From NCBI RefSeq assembly GCF_000718775.1, contig NZ_JOCB01000037.1:1-64000 (forward strand): a stretch of DNA of 64,000 bases. Reading direction: 5' to 3'. The notes beneath the pieces are model-generated. The model saw only the letters and a program-made list of their open reading frames with translations. It had not been told where the DNA came from and searched no databases. Made by a program: the position numbers and the translations under genes. Below are positions 40,860-48,723 of the stretch, piece by piece. Position 1 is the stretch's first letter; every line of letters begins with the position of its first letter. The stretch comes from Streptomyces sp. NRRL S-31 (GTDB taxonomy: Bacteria > Actinomycetota > Actinomycetes > Streptomycetales > Streptomycetaceae).

Positions 40860-41693
40860 ATGAAGATCCTCATCAGTGCCGACATGGAGGGGGCAACGGG
40901 CGTCACCTGGCCCGCCGACGTGCTGCCGGGGACCCCGCAGTGGGAGCGGTGCCGGTCGATGTTCACCTCGGACGTGAACGCGGCCGCGGAGGGCTTCTTC
41001 GACGGCGGAGCCGACCAGGTGGTCGTCAACGAGGCCCACTGGAGCATGCGCAACCTGCTGCTGGAGCGGCTGGACGAGCGGGTGGAGATGCTCACCGGCC
41101 GGCACAAGGCGCTGTCGATGGTGGAGGGCGTCCAGCACGGTGACGTCGACGGCGTCGCCTTCGTCGGCTACCACGCGGGCGCCGGCATGGAGGGCGTCCT
41201 CGCCCACACCTACCTCGCCAACCAGATCACCGGGGTGTGGCTGAACGACGTCCGCGCCAGCGAGGGCCTGCTCAACGCGCACGTCGTCGCCGAGTACGGC
41301 GTCCCCGTCGTCCTCGTCACCGGTGACGACGTGGCCTGCGAGGACGCCCTCGGCTACGCGCCCGAGGCACTGAAGGTGGCCGTCAAGGACCACGTCTCGC
41401 GGTACGCGGCCGTGTGCCGGACCCCGGCCCGGACCGCGGCCGGCATCCGCGCGGCGGCCAAGGAGGCGGCCCGGCTGGCGGTCCGTCACCCACCCGTGCA
41501 CGCGGGGCCCTGCACCGTCGCCGTCGAGTTCGACGCCGAGCACCTGGCGCAGGCCGCCACCGTCGTGCCCGGCGTGGCGCGGACCGGCGAGCGCAAGGTG
41601 GCGTACACCAGCGCCGGCATGTACGAGGGGATCAGGACGTTCAAGGCGGTCACCACGATCGTCTCCGCCGCCGTGGAGGAGCAGTATGGCTGA
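40860..41693 (+). CDS. M55 family D-aminopeptidase (DppA-like)
   Basis: The 277-residue metallopeptidase has the SxDxEG zinc motif SADMEG at residues 7-12, NEAHWSMRN (His ligand) at about 60, and GYHAGAG near 105. DppA family members self-compartmentalise and hydrolyse D-Ala-D-Ala and other D-amino-acid-containing peptides. It overlaps the M20 gene by eight bases, so the two are coupled. It begins a four-peptidase set. Confidence 0.93.
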   Translation: MKILISADMEGATGVTWPADVLPGTPQWERCRSMFTSDVNAAAEGFFDGGADQVVVNEAHWSMRNLLLERLDERVEMLTGRHKALSMVEGVQHGDVDGVAFVGYHAGAGMEGVLAHTYLANQITGVWLNDVRASEGLLNAHVVAEYGVPVVLVTGDDVACEDALGYAPEALKVAVKDHVSRYAAVCRTPARTAAGIRAAAKEAARLAVRHPPVHAGPCTVAVEFDAEHLAQAATVVPGVARTGERKVAYTSAGMYEGIRTFKAVTTIVSAAVEEQYG

Positions 41694-42990
41694 CCCGCAG
41701 GCCCTCGAGGAGGTCGTGGAGTTCACCTCCGGCCTGATCCGCATCGACACCACCAACCGGGGCGGCGGGGACTGCCGCGAGCGCCCCGCCGCCGAGTACG
41801 CGGCCGAACGGCTGGCCGGCGCCGGACTGGACCCCCTGCTGCTGGAGCGCACCCCCGGCCGCACCAACGTGGTGGCCCGGATCGCGGGCACCGAACCGGC
41901 CGCCGACGCGCTGCTGGTCCACGGCCACCTCGACGTGGTGCCGGCCGAGGCCGCCGACTGGCGTGTGCACCCGTTCTCCGGGGAGGTCCGGGACGGCGTG
42001 GTGTGGGGGCGGGGCGCCGTCGACATGAAGAACATGGACGCGATGATCCTCGCGGTGCTGCGGTCCTGGGCCCGGCAGGGCGTACGGCCCCGCCGCGACC
42101 TCGTCATCGCGTTCACCGCGGACGAGGAGGCCAGCGCCGAGGACGGCTCGGGGTTCCTCGCCGACCGGCACCCCGAACTCTTCGAGGGCTGCACGGAGGC
42201 CATCGGAGAGTCGGGCGCCTTCACCTTCCACGACGGTTCCGGGCGCGAGATCTACCCGATCGCCGCGGGGGAGCGGGGCACCGGCTGGCTGAAGCTCACC
42301 GCGCGCGGCCGGGCCGGGCACGGCTCCAAGGTCAACGAGGAGAACGCGGTGACCCGGCTGGCCGCCGCCGTCGCCCGCATCGGCGAACACCGGTGGCCCC
42401 TCCGGATCACCCCGACCGTACGGGCCGCCCTCACCGAACTCGCCGCGCTCTACGGCATCGACGCCGGCCTCACCGACGTGGACCGGCTGCTGGAGAAGCT
42501 CGGCCCGGCCGCCCGGCTGGTCGAGGCGACCGTCCGCAACAGCGCCAACCCGACCATGCTGAACGCCGGTTACAAGCTCAACGTCATCCCCGGCGAGGCC
42601 GTCGCCCATGTGGACGGACGCTATCTTCCGGGCACCGAGGAGGAGTTCACCGCCACCCTGGACGAGCTGACCGGCCCCGACGTGCACTGGGAGTTCGCCC
42701 ACCGGGAAGCTGCCCTCCAGGCACCGGTGGACGCCCCGCTGTTCGCGAAGATGCGGTCCGCCGTGACGGAGTTCGCGCCCGGCGGGCGGGTGGTGCCGTA
42801 CTGCATGTCGGGCGGCACGGACGCCAAACAGTTCTCCCGGCTCGGCATCACCGGCTATGGTTTCGCCCCGCTGAAGCTGCCCGCCGACTACGACTACCAG
42901 GCGCTGTTCCACGGCGTGGACGAGCGCGTGCCCGTCGAGGCGCTGCGCTTCGGGGTCCGCGTCCTGGACCACTTCCTGCGGACGGCCTAG
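41686..42990 (+). CDS. M20 family metallopeptidase
   Basis: The 434-residue dizinc peptidase has HGHLDVVP (about residues 85-92), the bridging Asp in GRGAVDMKNMDAM, the catalytic Glu in ADEEASAEDGSG, and the dimerisation domain AGHGSKVNEENAVTRLAAAV. Family members act as dipeptidases, carboxypeptidases or acyl-amino-acid hydrolases. It overlaps the M55 gene and is followed by the S9 gene after three bases. In context it may hydrolyse D-amino-acid-containing di- or tripeptides. Confidence 0.94.
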   Translation: MADPQALEEVVEFTSGLIRIDTTNRGGGDCRERPAAEYAAERLAGAGLDPLLLERTPGRTNVVARIAGTEPAADALLVHGHLDVVPAEAADWRVHPFSGEVRDGVVWGRGAVDMKNMDAMILAVLRSWARQGVRPRRDLVIAFTADEEASAEDGSGFLADRHPELFEGCTEAIGESGAFTFHDGSGREIYPIAAGERGTGWLKLTARGRAGHGSKVNEENAVTRLAAAVARIGEHRWPLRITPTVRAALTELAALYGIDAGLTDVDRLLEKLGPAARLVEATVRNSANPTMLNAGYKLNVIPGEAVAHVDGRYLPGTEEEFTATLDELTGPDVHWEFAHREAALQAPVDAPLFAKMRSAVTEFAPGGRVVPYCMSGGTDAKQFSRLGITGYGFAPLKLPADYDYQALFHGVDERVPVEALRFGVRVLDHFLRTA

Positions 42991-42993
42991 ACA

Positions 42994-44961
42994 GTGGGGG
43001 ACGAGATGCGAAGAGCGCCGTACGGATCGTGGCCGTCGCCCATCGACGCCACGCTCGCCGCCGCGCACGACGGACGCCCCGACTGGGTGGGGTTCGTCGG
43101 CGACGAGATCTGGTGGACCGAGCCCCGGCCGGCCGAGGGCGGCCGGCGCGCCCTGGTGCGGCGCCGGACCGACGGCACCGAGGAATCGGTACTGCCGGCG
43201 CCCTGGAACGTACGCAGCCGGGTCATCGAGTACGGCGGCCGGCCCTGGACCGGGGTGAGCCGGGACGGCCGGCCCCTCATCGTCTTCGTGGACTTCGCCG
43301 ACCAGCGGCTCCACCGCTGGGAACCCGGTGCCGAGCCCACCCCGCTCACCCCTGTGTCCCCGGTCGGCCCCGGCCTGCGCTGGGCGGAGCCCCGCGTGGA
43401 CCTCGCCCGCGGTGAGGTCTGGTGCGTACTGGAGGAGTTCACCGGCGACGGCCCCGACGACGTGCGGCGGGTCCTGGCCGCCGTACCGCTGGACGGCTCG
43501 GCCGCCGACGACCGCGCCGCCGTCCGGGAACTCGCCGCGCCCCGGCACCGGTTCGTCACCGGCGCCCGGCTCTCCCCGGACGGCCGGCGGGCCGCCTGGC
43601 TGGGCTGGGACCATCCGCGGATGCCGTGGGACGGGACGGAACTGCTGGTCGCCGAGGTCGGAGCCGACGGCCGGCTGACGGACGCCCGGACGGTCGCCGG
43701 CGGACCGGAGGAGGCCGTCGCCCAGGCCGACTGGGCGGCGGACGGCAGCCTGCTGTACGTCAGCGACCGCGGCGGCTGGTGGAACCTCTATCGCGAGGGC
43801 ACTGCCCTCTGCCCGCGCGAGGAGGAGTTCGGCGGGCCGCTGTGGCAGCTCGGGCTGCGCTGGTTCGCACCGCTTGACAACGGCCTGCTGGCCGTCGTGC
43901 ACGGCCGCGGGGCGACCGCGCTCGGCATACTGGACCCGGAGACCGGCGAGATCGTCGACGCGGCCGGACCGTGGACGGAGTGCGCCCCCACCCTCGCCGC
44001 CCACGGCACCCGGGTCGTCACGGTCGGCGCCAGCCCGCGCACCGCCTACGAGGTCGTCGAGCTGGACACCGCCACCGGCCGCGCCCGGGTGGTCGGCGCC
44101 CGCCACCGGGACCCCGTCGACCCCGCCTGCTACCCGGAGCCGCAGATCCGCACCTTCCCCGGCCCGGACGGCCGCGAGGTGCACGCCCACGTCTATCCGC
44201 CGCACCACCCCGGACGCGCCGCACCCGACGGCGAACTGCCGCCGTACGTGATCTGGGCGCACGGCGGCCCCACCAGCCGGGCACCGCTCGTGCTGGACCT
44301 GGCCATCGCCTACTTCACCTCGCGCGGCATCGGGGTCGCCGAGGTGAACTACGCGGGCTCCACCGGATACGGCCGCGCCTACCGCGAGCGGCTGCGCGAA
44401 CAGTGGGGCGTGGCCGACGTCGAGGACTGCGCGGCCGTCGCCCGCGCCCTCGCCGAGGAGGGCACCGCCGACCCCGCCCGGCTGGCGATCCGGGGCGGCA
44501 GCGCCGGCGGCTGGACCGCCGCCGCCTCCCTGACCACCACCGACGTCTACGCCTGCGGGACCATCGTCTACCCGGTGCTCGACCTCACCGCCTGGGGCCC
44601 GGGGGAGACCCACGACTTCGAGTCCCGCTACCTGGAGTCGCTGATCGGCCCGCTCGCCGAGGTGCCCGCCCGGTACGCCCAGCGTTCCCCGGCCGCGCAC
44701 GCCGACCGGCTCGCCGTGCCCTTCCTGCTGCTCCAGGGCCTGGACGACGTCATCTGTCCGCCCGCCCAGTGCGAACGCTTCCTCGCCCGGGTCGCCGGCC
44801 GGGGCGTGCCGCACGCCTACCTCACGTTCGCGGGGGAGGGGCACGGGTTCCGGCGGGCCGAGACCATGGTGCGCGCCCTGGAGGCCGAACTGTCCCTGTA
44901 CTCCCAGGTGTTCGGGCTGGACCCGGCACCGCCCGTACCCGAGGTGGAACTGACCCCGTGA
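42994..44961 (+). CDS. S9 family prolyl oligopeptidase / acylaminoacyl-peptidase
   Basis: The 655-residue serine peptidase has an N-terminal beta-propeller (about 1-380) and a C-terminal alpha/beta hydrolase. The oxyanion loop reads IWAHGGPTSRAPL, the nucleophile is in IRGGSAGGWT, and the acid and base are in LLQGLDDVICPP and GEGHGFRRAE. It has no signal peptide, so it is cytosolic. GTG 42994 is kept; ATG 43006 (MRRAPYGSW) is an alternative. Its stop overlaps the LD-carboxypeptidase GTG start (GTGA). Confidence 0.94.
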   Translation: MGDEMRRAPYGSWPSPIDATLAAAHDGRPDWVGFVGDEIWWTEPRPAEGGRRALVRRRTDGTEESVLPAPWNVRSRVIEYGGRPWTGVSRDGRPLIVFVDFADQRLHRWEPGAEPTPLTPVSPVGPGLRWAEPRVDLARGEVWCVLEEFTGDGPDDVRRVLAAVPLDGSAADDRAAVRELAAPRHRFVTGARLSPDGRRAAWLGWDHPRMPWDGTELLVAEVGADGRLTDARTVAGGPEEAVAQADWAADGSLLYVSDRGGWWNLYREGTALCPREEEFGGPLWQLGLRWFAPLDNGLLAVVHGRGATALGILDPETGEIVDAAGPWTECAPTLAAHGTRVVTVGASPRTAYEVVELDTATGRARVVGARHRDPVDPACYPEPQIRTFPGPDGREVHAHVYPPHHPGRAAPDGELPPYVIWAHGGPTSRAPLVLDLAIAYFTSRGIGVAEVNYAGSTGYGRAYRERLREQWGVADVEDCAAVARALAEEGTADPARLAIRGGSAGGWTAAASLTTTDVYACGTIVYPVLDLTAWGPGETHDFESRYLESLIGPLAEVPARYAQRSPAAHADRLAVPFLLLQGLDDVICPPAQCERFLARVAGRGVPHAYLTFAGEGHGFRRAETMVRALEAELSLYSQVFGLDPAPPVPEVELTP

Positions 44962-45881
44962 AGGAACTCGTACGACCCCGCCGGCTGGCCCCGGGCGCCC
45001 GGGTGGCCGTCGTCGCCACCAGCGGACCGGTGCCCGAGGAGCGGTTGCAGGCGGGCCTGGACGTGCTGCGCGGCTGGGACCTCGACCCGGTCGCCGGCCC
45101 CCATGTGCTGGACCGGCACACCGAGTTCCGTTACCTGGCCGGCACGGACGCCGACCGCGCCGCCGACTTCCAGCGCGCCTGGTGCGACCCCGCCGTGGAC
45201 GCCGTGCTGTGCGCCCGCGGCGGGTACGGCGCGCAGCGCATGGTCGACCTGCTCGACTGGGACGCGCTGCGGGCGGCCGGACCCAAGGTCTTCGTCGGCT
45301 TCAGCGACGTCACCGTCCTGCACGAGGCCATCGCGGCCCGGCTGGGCCTGGCCACGCTGTACGGGCCGGTGGCGGCCGGCATCGACTTCATCAAGAACGC
45401 GCGGGCCCAGGAGCACCTGCGGGCCACCCTCTTCGCACCCGAGACCGTCCGCACCCTCTCCTTCGGCGGTACGGCCCTCGTGCCCGGCCGGGCCCGGGGC
45501 GTCACCCTCGGCGGCTGTCTCTGCCTGCTCGCCGCGGAACGCGGCACCCCGCACGCCCGGCCCTCGGCGGACGGCGGACTGCTCTGCCTGGAGGACGTGG
45601 GCGAGGAGACCTACCGCCTGGACCGGTACCTCACCCAACTGCTGCGCTCCGGCTGGCTGGAGGGGGTGCGCGCAGTGCTGCTCGGCTCCTGGGAGGACTG
45701 CGCGGACCCCGCCGGGCTGCGGCCCATGCTCGCCGACCGGCTCGGCGGACTCGGGGTCCCGGTCGCCGCGGACGTCGGATTCGGGCACTGCGCGGGCGCG
45801 TTGACGGTCCCGTTCGGGGTGAGCGCCGAACTCGACGCGGACGCGGGCACGTTGACCCTGGACGAACCGGCCCTGCGCTGA
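44958..45881 (+). CDS. LD-carboxypeptidase (S66, muramoyltetrapeptide carboxypeptidase-like)
   Basis: The 307-residue serine peptidase has the start signature RVAVVATSGPVPEERLQAGL, RGGYGAQRMVDLLDWD and the nucleophile Ser in FVGFSDVTVLHEA (about 110-122). The catalytic Glu is in EDVGEETYRLDRYLTQL and the His in GFGHCAGALTVPFG. It cleaves the terminal D-Ala from L,D-linked stem tetrapeptides in peptidoglycan recycling. It is cytosolic. It completes the coupled M55-M20-S9-S66 set. Confidence 0.94.
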   Translation: MKELVRPRRLAPGARVAVVATSGPVPEERLQAGLDVLRGWDLDPVAGPHVLDRHTEFRYLAGTDADRAADFQRAWCDPAVDAVLCARGGYGAQRMVDLLDWDALRAAGPKVFVGFSDVTVLHEAIAARLGLATLYGPVAAGIDFIKNARAQEHLRATLFAPETVRTLSFGGTALVPGRARGVTLGGCLCLLAAERGTPHARPSADGGLLCLEDVGEETYRLDRYLTQLLRSGWLEGVRAVLLGSWEDCADPAGLRPMLADRLGGLGVPVAADVGFGHCAGALTVPFGVSAELDADAGTLTLDEPALR

Positions 45882-45943
45882 CGCCCGCCGCGCGGGGACC
45901 CGCGCGCACGGTGCCACGGGCGGGGACGCCGTAGGCTGGCCGG

Positions 45944-46489
45944 ATGCCGCACCCCCCGTCCCGCCCGCTCGCCACCGGCCCCCGCGTCGCCATCCGCCCC
46001 TTCACCCCCGAGGACGGCCCCGAGTTCACCGCACGGGCCAGGGAGAGCAAGGACCTGCACCGGCCGTGGCTGTTCCCGCCGGACACCGCCGAGGCGTACG
46101 CCGACTACGCCGGCCGGCTGATCGAGGACCCGGCCCGGGCCGGTTTCCTGGTGTGCGAGCGGGAGACCGGGTCCATCGCAGGCTTCATCAACATCAACAA
46201 CATCGTGCGCGGCGGCTTCCAGTGCGGCGCCCTCGGCTACGGCGCCTTCGCGCACGCGGCCGGGCGGGGCCTGATGCGCGAAGGCCTGGACCTGGTGATC
46301 GGGTACGCGTTCGGGCCGCTGGGCCTGCACCGGCTGGAGATCAACGTGCAGCCGGGGAACACCGCCTCCATCGCCCTCGCCCGGGGCGCCGGCTTCCGCC
46401 TGGAGGGTTTCTCGCCGGACATGATCTTCATCGACGGCGCCTGGCGCGATCACGAACGCTGGGCCCTCACCACCGAGATGCGCCGCTGA
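45944..46489 (+). CDS. GNAT family acetyltransferase, RimJ/RimL-like
   Basis: The 181-residue protein matches the RimJ-type GNAT pattern: the start RVAIRPFTPEDGPEFTAR, SIAGFINININN-type strand 4, GYGAFAHAAGRGLMREGLDLVIG (acetyl-CoA) and FGPLGLHRLEINVQPGNTAS. It lies 62 bases after the S66 gene. It may acetylate peptide or amino-sugar products, but family members also acetylate ribosomal proteins. Confidence 0.92.
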   Translation: MPHPPSRPLATGPRVAIRPFTPEDGPEFTARARESKDLHRPWLFPPDTAEAYADYAGRLIEDPARAGFLVCERETGSIAGFININNIVRGGFQCGALGYGAFAHAAGRGLMREGLDLVIGYAFGPLGLHRLEINVQPGNTASIALARGAGFRLEGFSPDMIFIDGAWRDHERWALTTEMRR

Positions 46490-46499
46490 GCGGCTCAGC
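46485..46499. terminator. Stop-to-stop hairpin between convergent genes
   Basis: GCTGAG, loop CGG and CTCAGC carry the GNAT TGA in the left arm and the complement of the convergent gene's TGA in the right arm. The stem is six base pairs. Confidence 0.45.
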
Positions 46500-46842
46500 T
46501 CCGCTGGTCGACGTACTCGAAGACCGACCCGTCCGGGTGCACCGCCAGCAGATTGCGGCCCGCCGGTGTCGGCACCGGCCCCGCCACCACCTTGGCACCC
46601 AGCCCGTCCAGCAGCCGGTGGGCCTCCTCCACGTCCTCGACCGCGATCGTCGCCGTCACCTTGCGCAGGATCTCCAGCTCCGCCTCCGGACCGCTCATCA
46701 GCAGGAACGAGCCGACCGCCGCGACCTCGACGGCACCGCGACTGAAGCGCTGCGCCCTGCCGCCGGTCAGCCCCTCGTAGAAGGGGACCGTGGTGTCCAG
46801 GTCGTCGACACAGATACGCAGCGAAGCACCGAGAATGTCCAT
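46495..46842 (-). CDS. VOC (glyoxalase/bleomycin resistance) family protein
   Basis: The 115-residue single VOC module begins DILGASLRICVDDLDTTVPF with YEGLTG, and ends AVHPDGSVFEYVDQ, where the Glu is the family metal-ligand position. Members include dioxygenases, epimerases and drug-binding proteins. The substrate is not deducible. Confidence 0.88.
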   Translation of the reverse strand: MDILGASLRICVDDLDTTVPFYEGLTGGRAQRFSRGAVEVAAVGSFLLMSGPEAELEILRKVTATIAVEDVEEAHRLLDGLGAKVVAGPVPTPAGRNLLAVHPDGSVFEYVDQRS

Positions 46843-46922
46843 GCCCCTGAGCCTAGTTGGCGCCGGCAGGGGTGCGCACGGCCCTCGCGTTACCCGCTGT
46901 GATGGACGGGTACCCGCACGGT

Positions 46923-47342
46923 ATGAACCGTTTTGATCACCTGGAACACCTGGACAGGAACCTCGTCGACGAGCTGGCACAGGTGGCACGCGAGACGGTA
47001 CGCGACGAACTGCGGGAACAGAGCCGCAAGCGGCGCCGCACCGCCACGCTCTACGCCGCCTCGGGCGCCCTCGCCCTGTACGCCGGCGGCGCCCTGGCGC
47101 TCGCCGTGGGCCTCGCCCTGGCGATCGGTCTGCCCGGCTGGGCCGCGGCACTGATCACCGGGGCGCTCCTCGCGGTGACGGCTCATCTGCTGCGGCGTGC
47201 CGCGCACTCCGGGCACCGGCGGCAGGCCCCGCACCACGTGATCGGCGGCACCGCGCCGGCCGCCCCGCCGAGCGGTCTGGGCCTGCCCTACCCGCCGATG
47301 CCGGACACCCCGCCGGACGCCCCGCACCACAACGGGTCCTGA
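46923..47342 (+). CDS. Phage-holin-like small membrane protein
   Basis: The 139-residue protein has an amphipathic N-terminus (DHLEHLDRNLVDELAQVARE), a basic stretch (REQSRKRRRT), two TM helices (YAASGALALYAGGALALAVG; WAAALITGALLAVTAHLLRR) and a proline-rich tail. This is the layout of the actinobacterial holin-superfamily III membrane proteins. ATG 46923 is preferred because GGACGGG lies 11 bases upstream; ATG 46902 would add seven residues. No lysis function is implied. Confidence 0.75.
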   Translation: MNRFDHLEHLDRNLVDELAQVARETVRDELREQSRKRRRTATLYAASGALALYAGGALALAVGLALAIGLPGWAAALITGALLAVTAHLLRRAAHSGHRRQAPHHVIGGTAPAAPPSGLGLPYPPMPDTPPDAPHHNGS

Positions 47343-47370
47343 CGGCGGCCCGTCGCCGCGCCCGCCCCCC

Positions 47371-48327
47371 TCATCCGGTGAGCCGCGGCAGCACCTTCGT
47401 CCGGTAGAAGTCGAAGAAGCCGCGCTGGTCCGGCCCGATCTGGTTCACGTACACCCGGTCGAACCCCGCGTCGGCGAAGGCCCGCAACGTGCCCACGTGC
47501 TGGTCGACGTCGTCCCCGCACACGACCTTCTCGCGCACCATGTCCTCGGTGACCAGCTCGTGCAGCTGCTCGAAGTGGCGCGGCGAGGGCAGCACCTGGC
47601 CCATCTCGCCGGGCAGCAGCTCGTTGTACCAGAGCCGGTGCACCGTACGGACGCACGCGTCGCGGTCCGGGCCGTAACAGACCTTCGTGCCGCCGCTGAC
47701 CGGCTTGGTCCCGCCACCGCCCTCGCGGAACCGGGTCACCATCTCCTCCTCCGGCATCATCGTGATGTAGCCGTCGCCCACCCGGGCGGCCAGCGAGATC
47801 GCCTTCGGGCCGAAACCGGAGATGTCGATCGGGACGGGCTCGTCGGGGACGGTGTAGAGGCGGGCGTTCTCCACGGTGTACTGGGTGCCGTGGTGGCTGA
47901 CCTCCTCGCCGGTGAACAGCCGGCGCATCACCTGGATCGCCTCCTCCAGCATCTCCAGACGCACCCGGACCGGGGGCCAGCGGTCACCGAGGATGTGCTC
48001 GTTCAGCGCCTCGCCGGTGCCGACGCCGAGCCGGAAACGGCCCCGGGTCAGTACCGCGCTGGTCGCCGCGGCCTGTGCCACGACCGCCGGGTGCATCCGC
48101 ACGGTCGGACAGGTCACGGCCGTCTCGATGGGCAGCGACACGGCCTCCGACAGAGCGCCGATCACCGACCACACGAACGCGCTCTGGCCCTGCGCGTCGT
48201 TCCACGGGTGGTAGTGGTCGGAGATCCACAGCGCCTGGAAGCCGGCCTGCTCGGCCATCCGGGCCTGTTCGACGAGGGCCTTGGGGTCGTGTTCCTCGGC
48301 CGCCAGGAAGTAGCCGTACTCGGGCAT
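47371..48327 (-). CDS. LLM class F420-dependent oxidoreductase
   Basis: The 318-residue TIM-barrel flavin-type enzyme begins PEYGYFLAAEEHDPKALVEQ and continues WISDHYHPWNDAQGQSAFVW. These match the F420-dependent glucose-6-phosphate dehydrogenase-related subfamily. The barrel signature VGTGEALNEHILGDRWPPVR follows. The C-terminal third is intact. It converges on the holin-like gene. The substrate is unknown. Confidence 0.92.
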   Translation of the reverse strand: MPEYGYFLAAEEHDPKALVEQARMAEQAGFQALWISDHYHPWNDAQGQSAFVWSVIGALSEAVSLPIETAVTCPTVRMHPAVVAQAAATSAVLTRGRFRLGVGTGEALNEHILGDRWPPVRVRLEMLEEAIQVMRRLFTGEEVSHHGTQYTVENARLYTVPDEPVPIDISGFGPKAISLAARVGDGYITMMPEEEMVTRFREGGGGTKPVSGGTKVCYGPDRDACVRTVHRLWYNELLPGEMGQVLPSPRHFEQLHELVTEDMVREKVVCGDDVDQHVGTLRAFADAGFDRVYVNQIGPDQRGFFDFYRTKVLPRLTG

Positions 48328-48433
48328 GGGGAAAGACCTCCGCGCGGTGGAGCCGGTGGTTGTGTGTTCCGACCCGGCCCGGGTAACCGGGCGCGACCAC
48401 GCGAAACGCCGCGCGGCGGGCGCGGGCACGGGT

Positions 48434-48495
48434 GGCGTTCGGGTGCCGTGACCGGCGTCCGGGTGCCCCGCCCGGCGTTTGGGCGCCCCGGCCCC
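48434..48495 (+). repeat. 20-bp tandem repeat, three copies
   Basis: Copies at 48434, 48454 and 48474 follow the pattern GGCGTYCGGGTGCCSYGMCC with a few changes. They lie in the transketolase/LLM intergenic region. Confidence 0.75.
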
Positions 48496-48542
48496 GGTTA
48501 CGCGGAACACCTCGGACGAGCCGGACCGCCGGAGGCACACCC

Positions 48543-48620
48543 CGCGAGGGATCAGCCCGGCGGTGAGCCCGCGAGGAACCAGCCCGGCGGGGAACCCGCG
48601 AAGAGCGAACCGCCACGCGG
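48543..48620 (+). repeat. 27-bp tandem repeat, about 2.5 copies
   Basis: Copies begin at 48543 and 48570 (CGCGAGG.ACCAGCCCGGCGG type), and a degenerate third starts at 48597. They follow shortly after the 20-bp array. Confidence 0.7.
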
Positions 48621-48723
48621 GGGCCGCGGCGCGGCGGTCCGGCCCCGCCCGCCCCGCCGCGGACGGCCCGAACGCGACGCGCCCCACCGGGCGCGACCGA
48701 GCACGAGGAGACCGAGGAGATAC

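Larger units (their letters stand above)
48328..48723. other. Repeat-rich intergenic region before transketolase
   Basis: This 396-base divergent region carries two successive tandem arrays (48434-48495 and 48543-48620) and no supported gene. The transketolase promoter lies in or beyond these arrays; no clear sigma-70 pair was found. Confidence 0.6.

Noticed and set aside
41650..44844. A 1064-codon minus-strand frame across the peptidases
   Set aside because: The sense strand encodes M20 and S9 enzymes with all catalytic residues, and the antisense has none.
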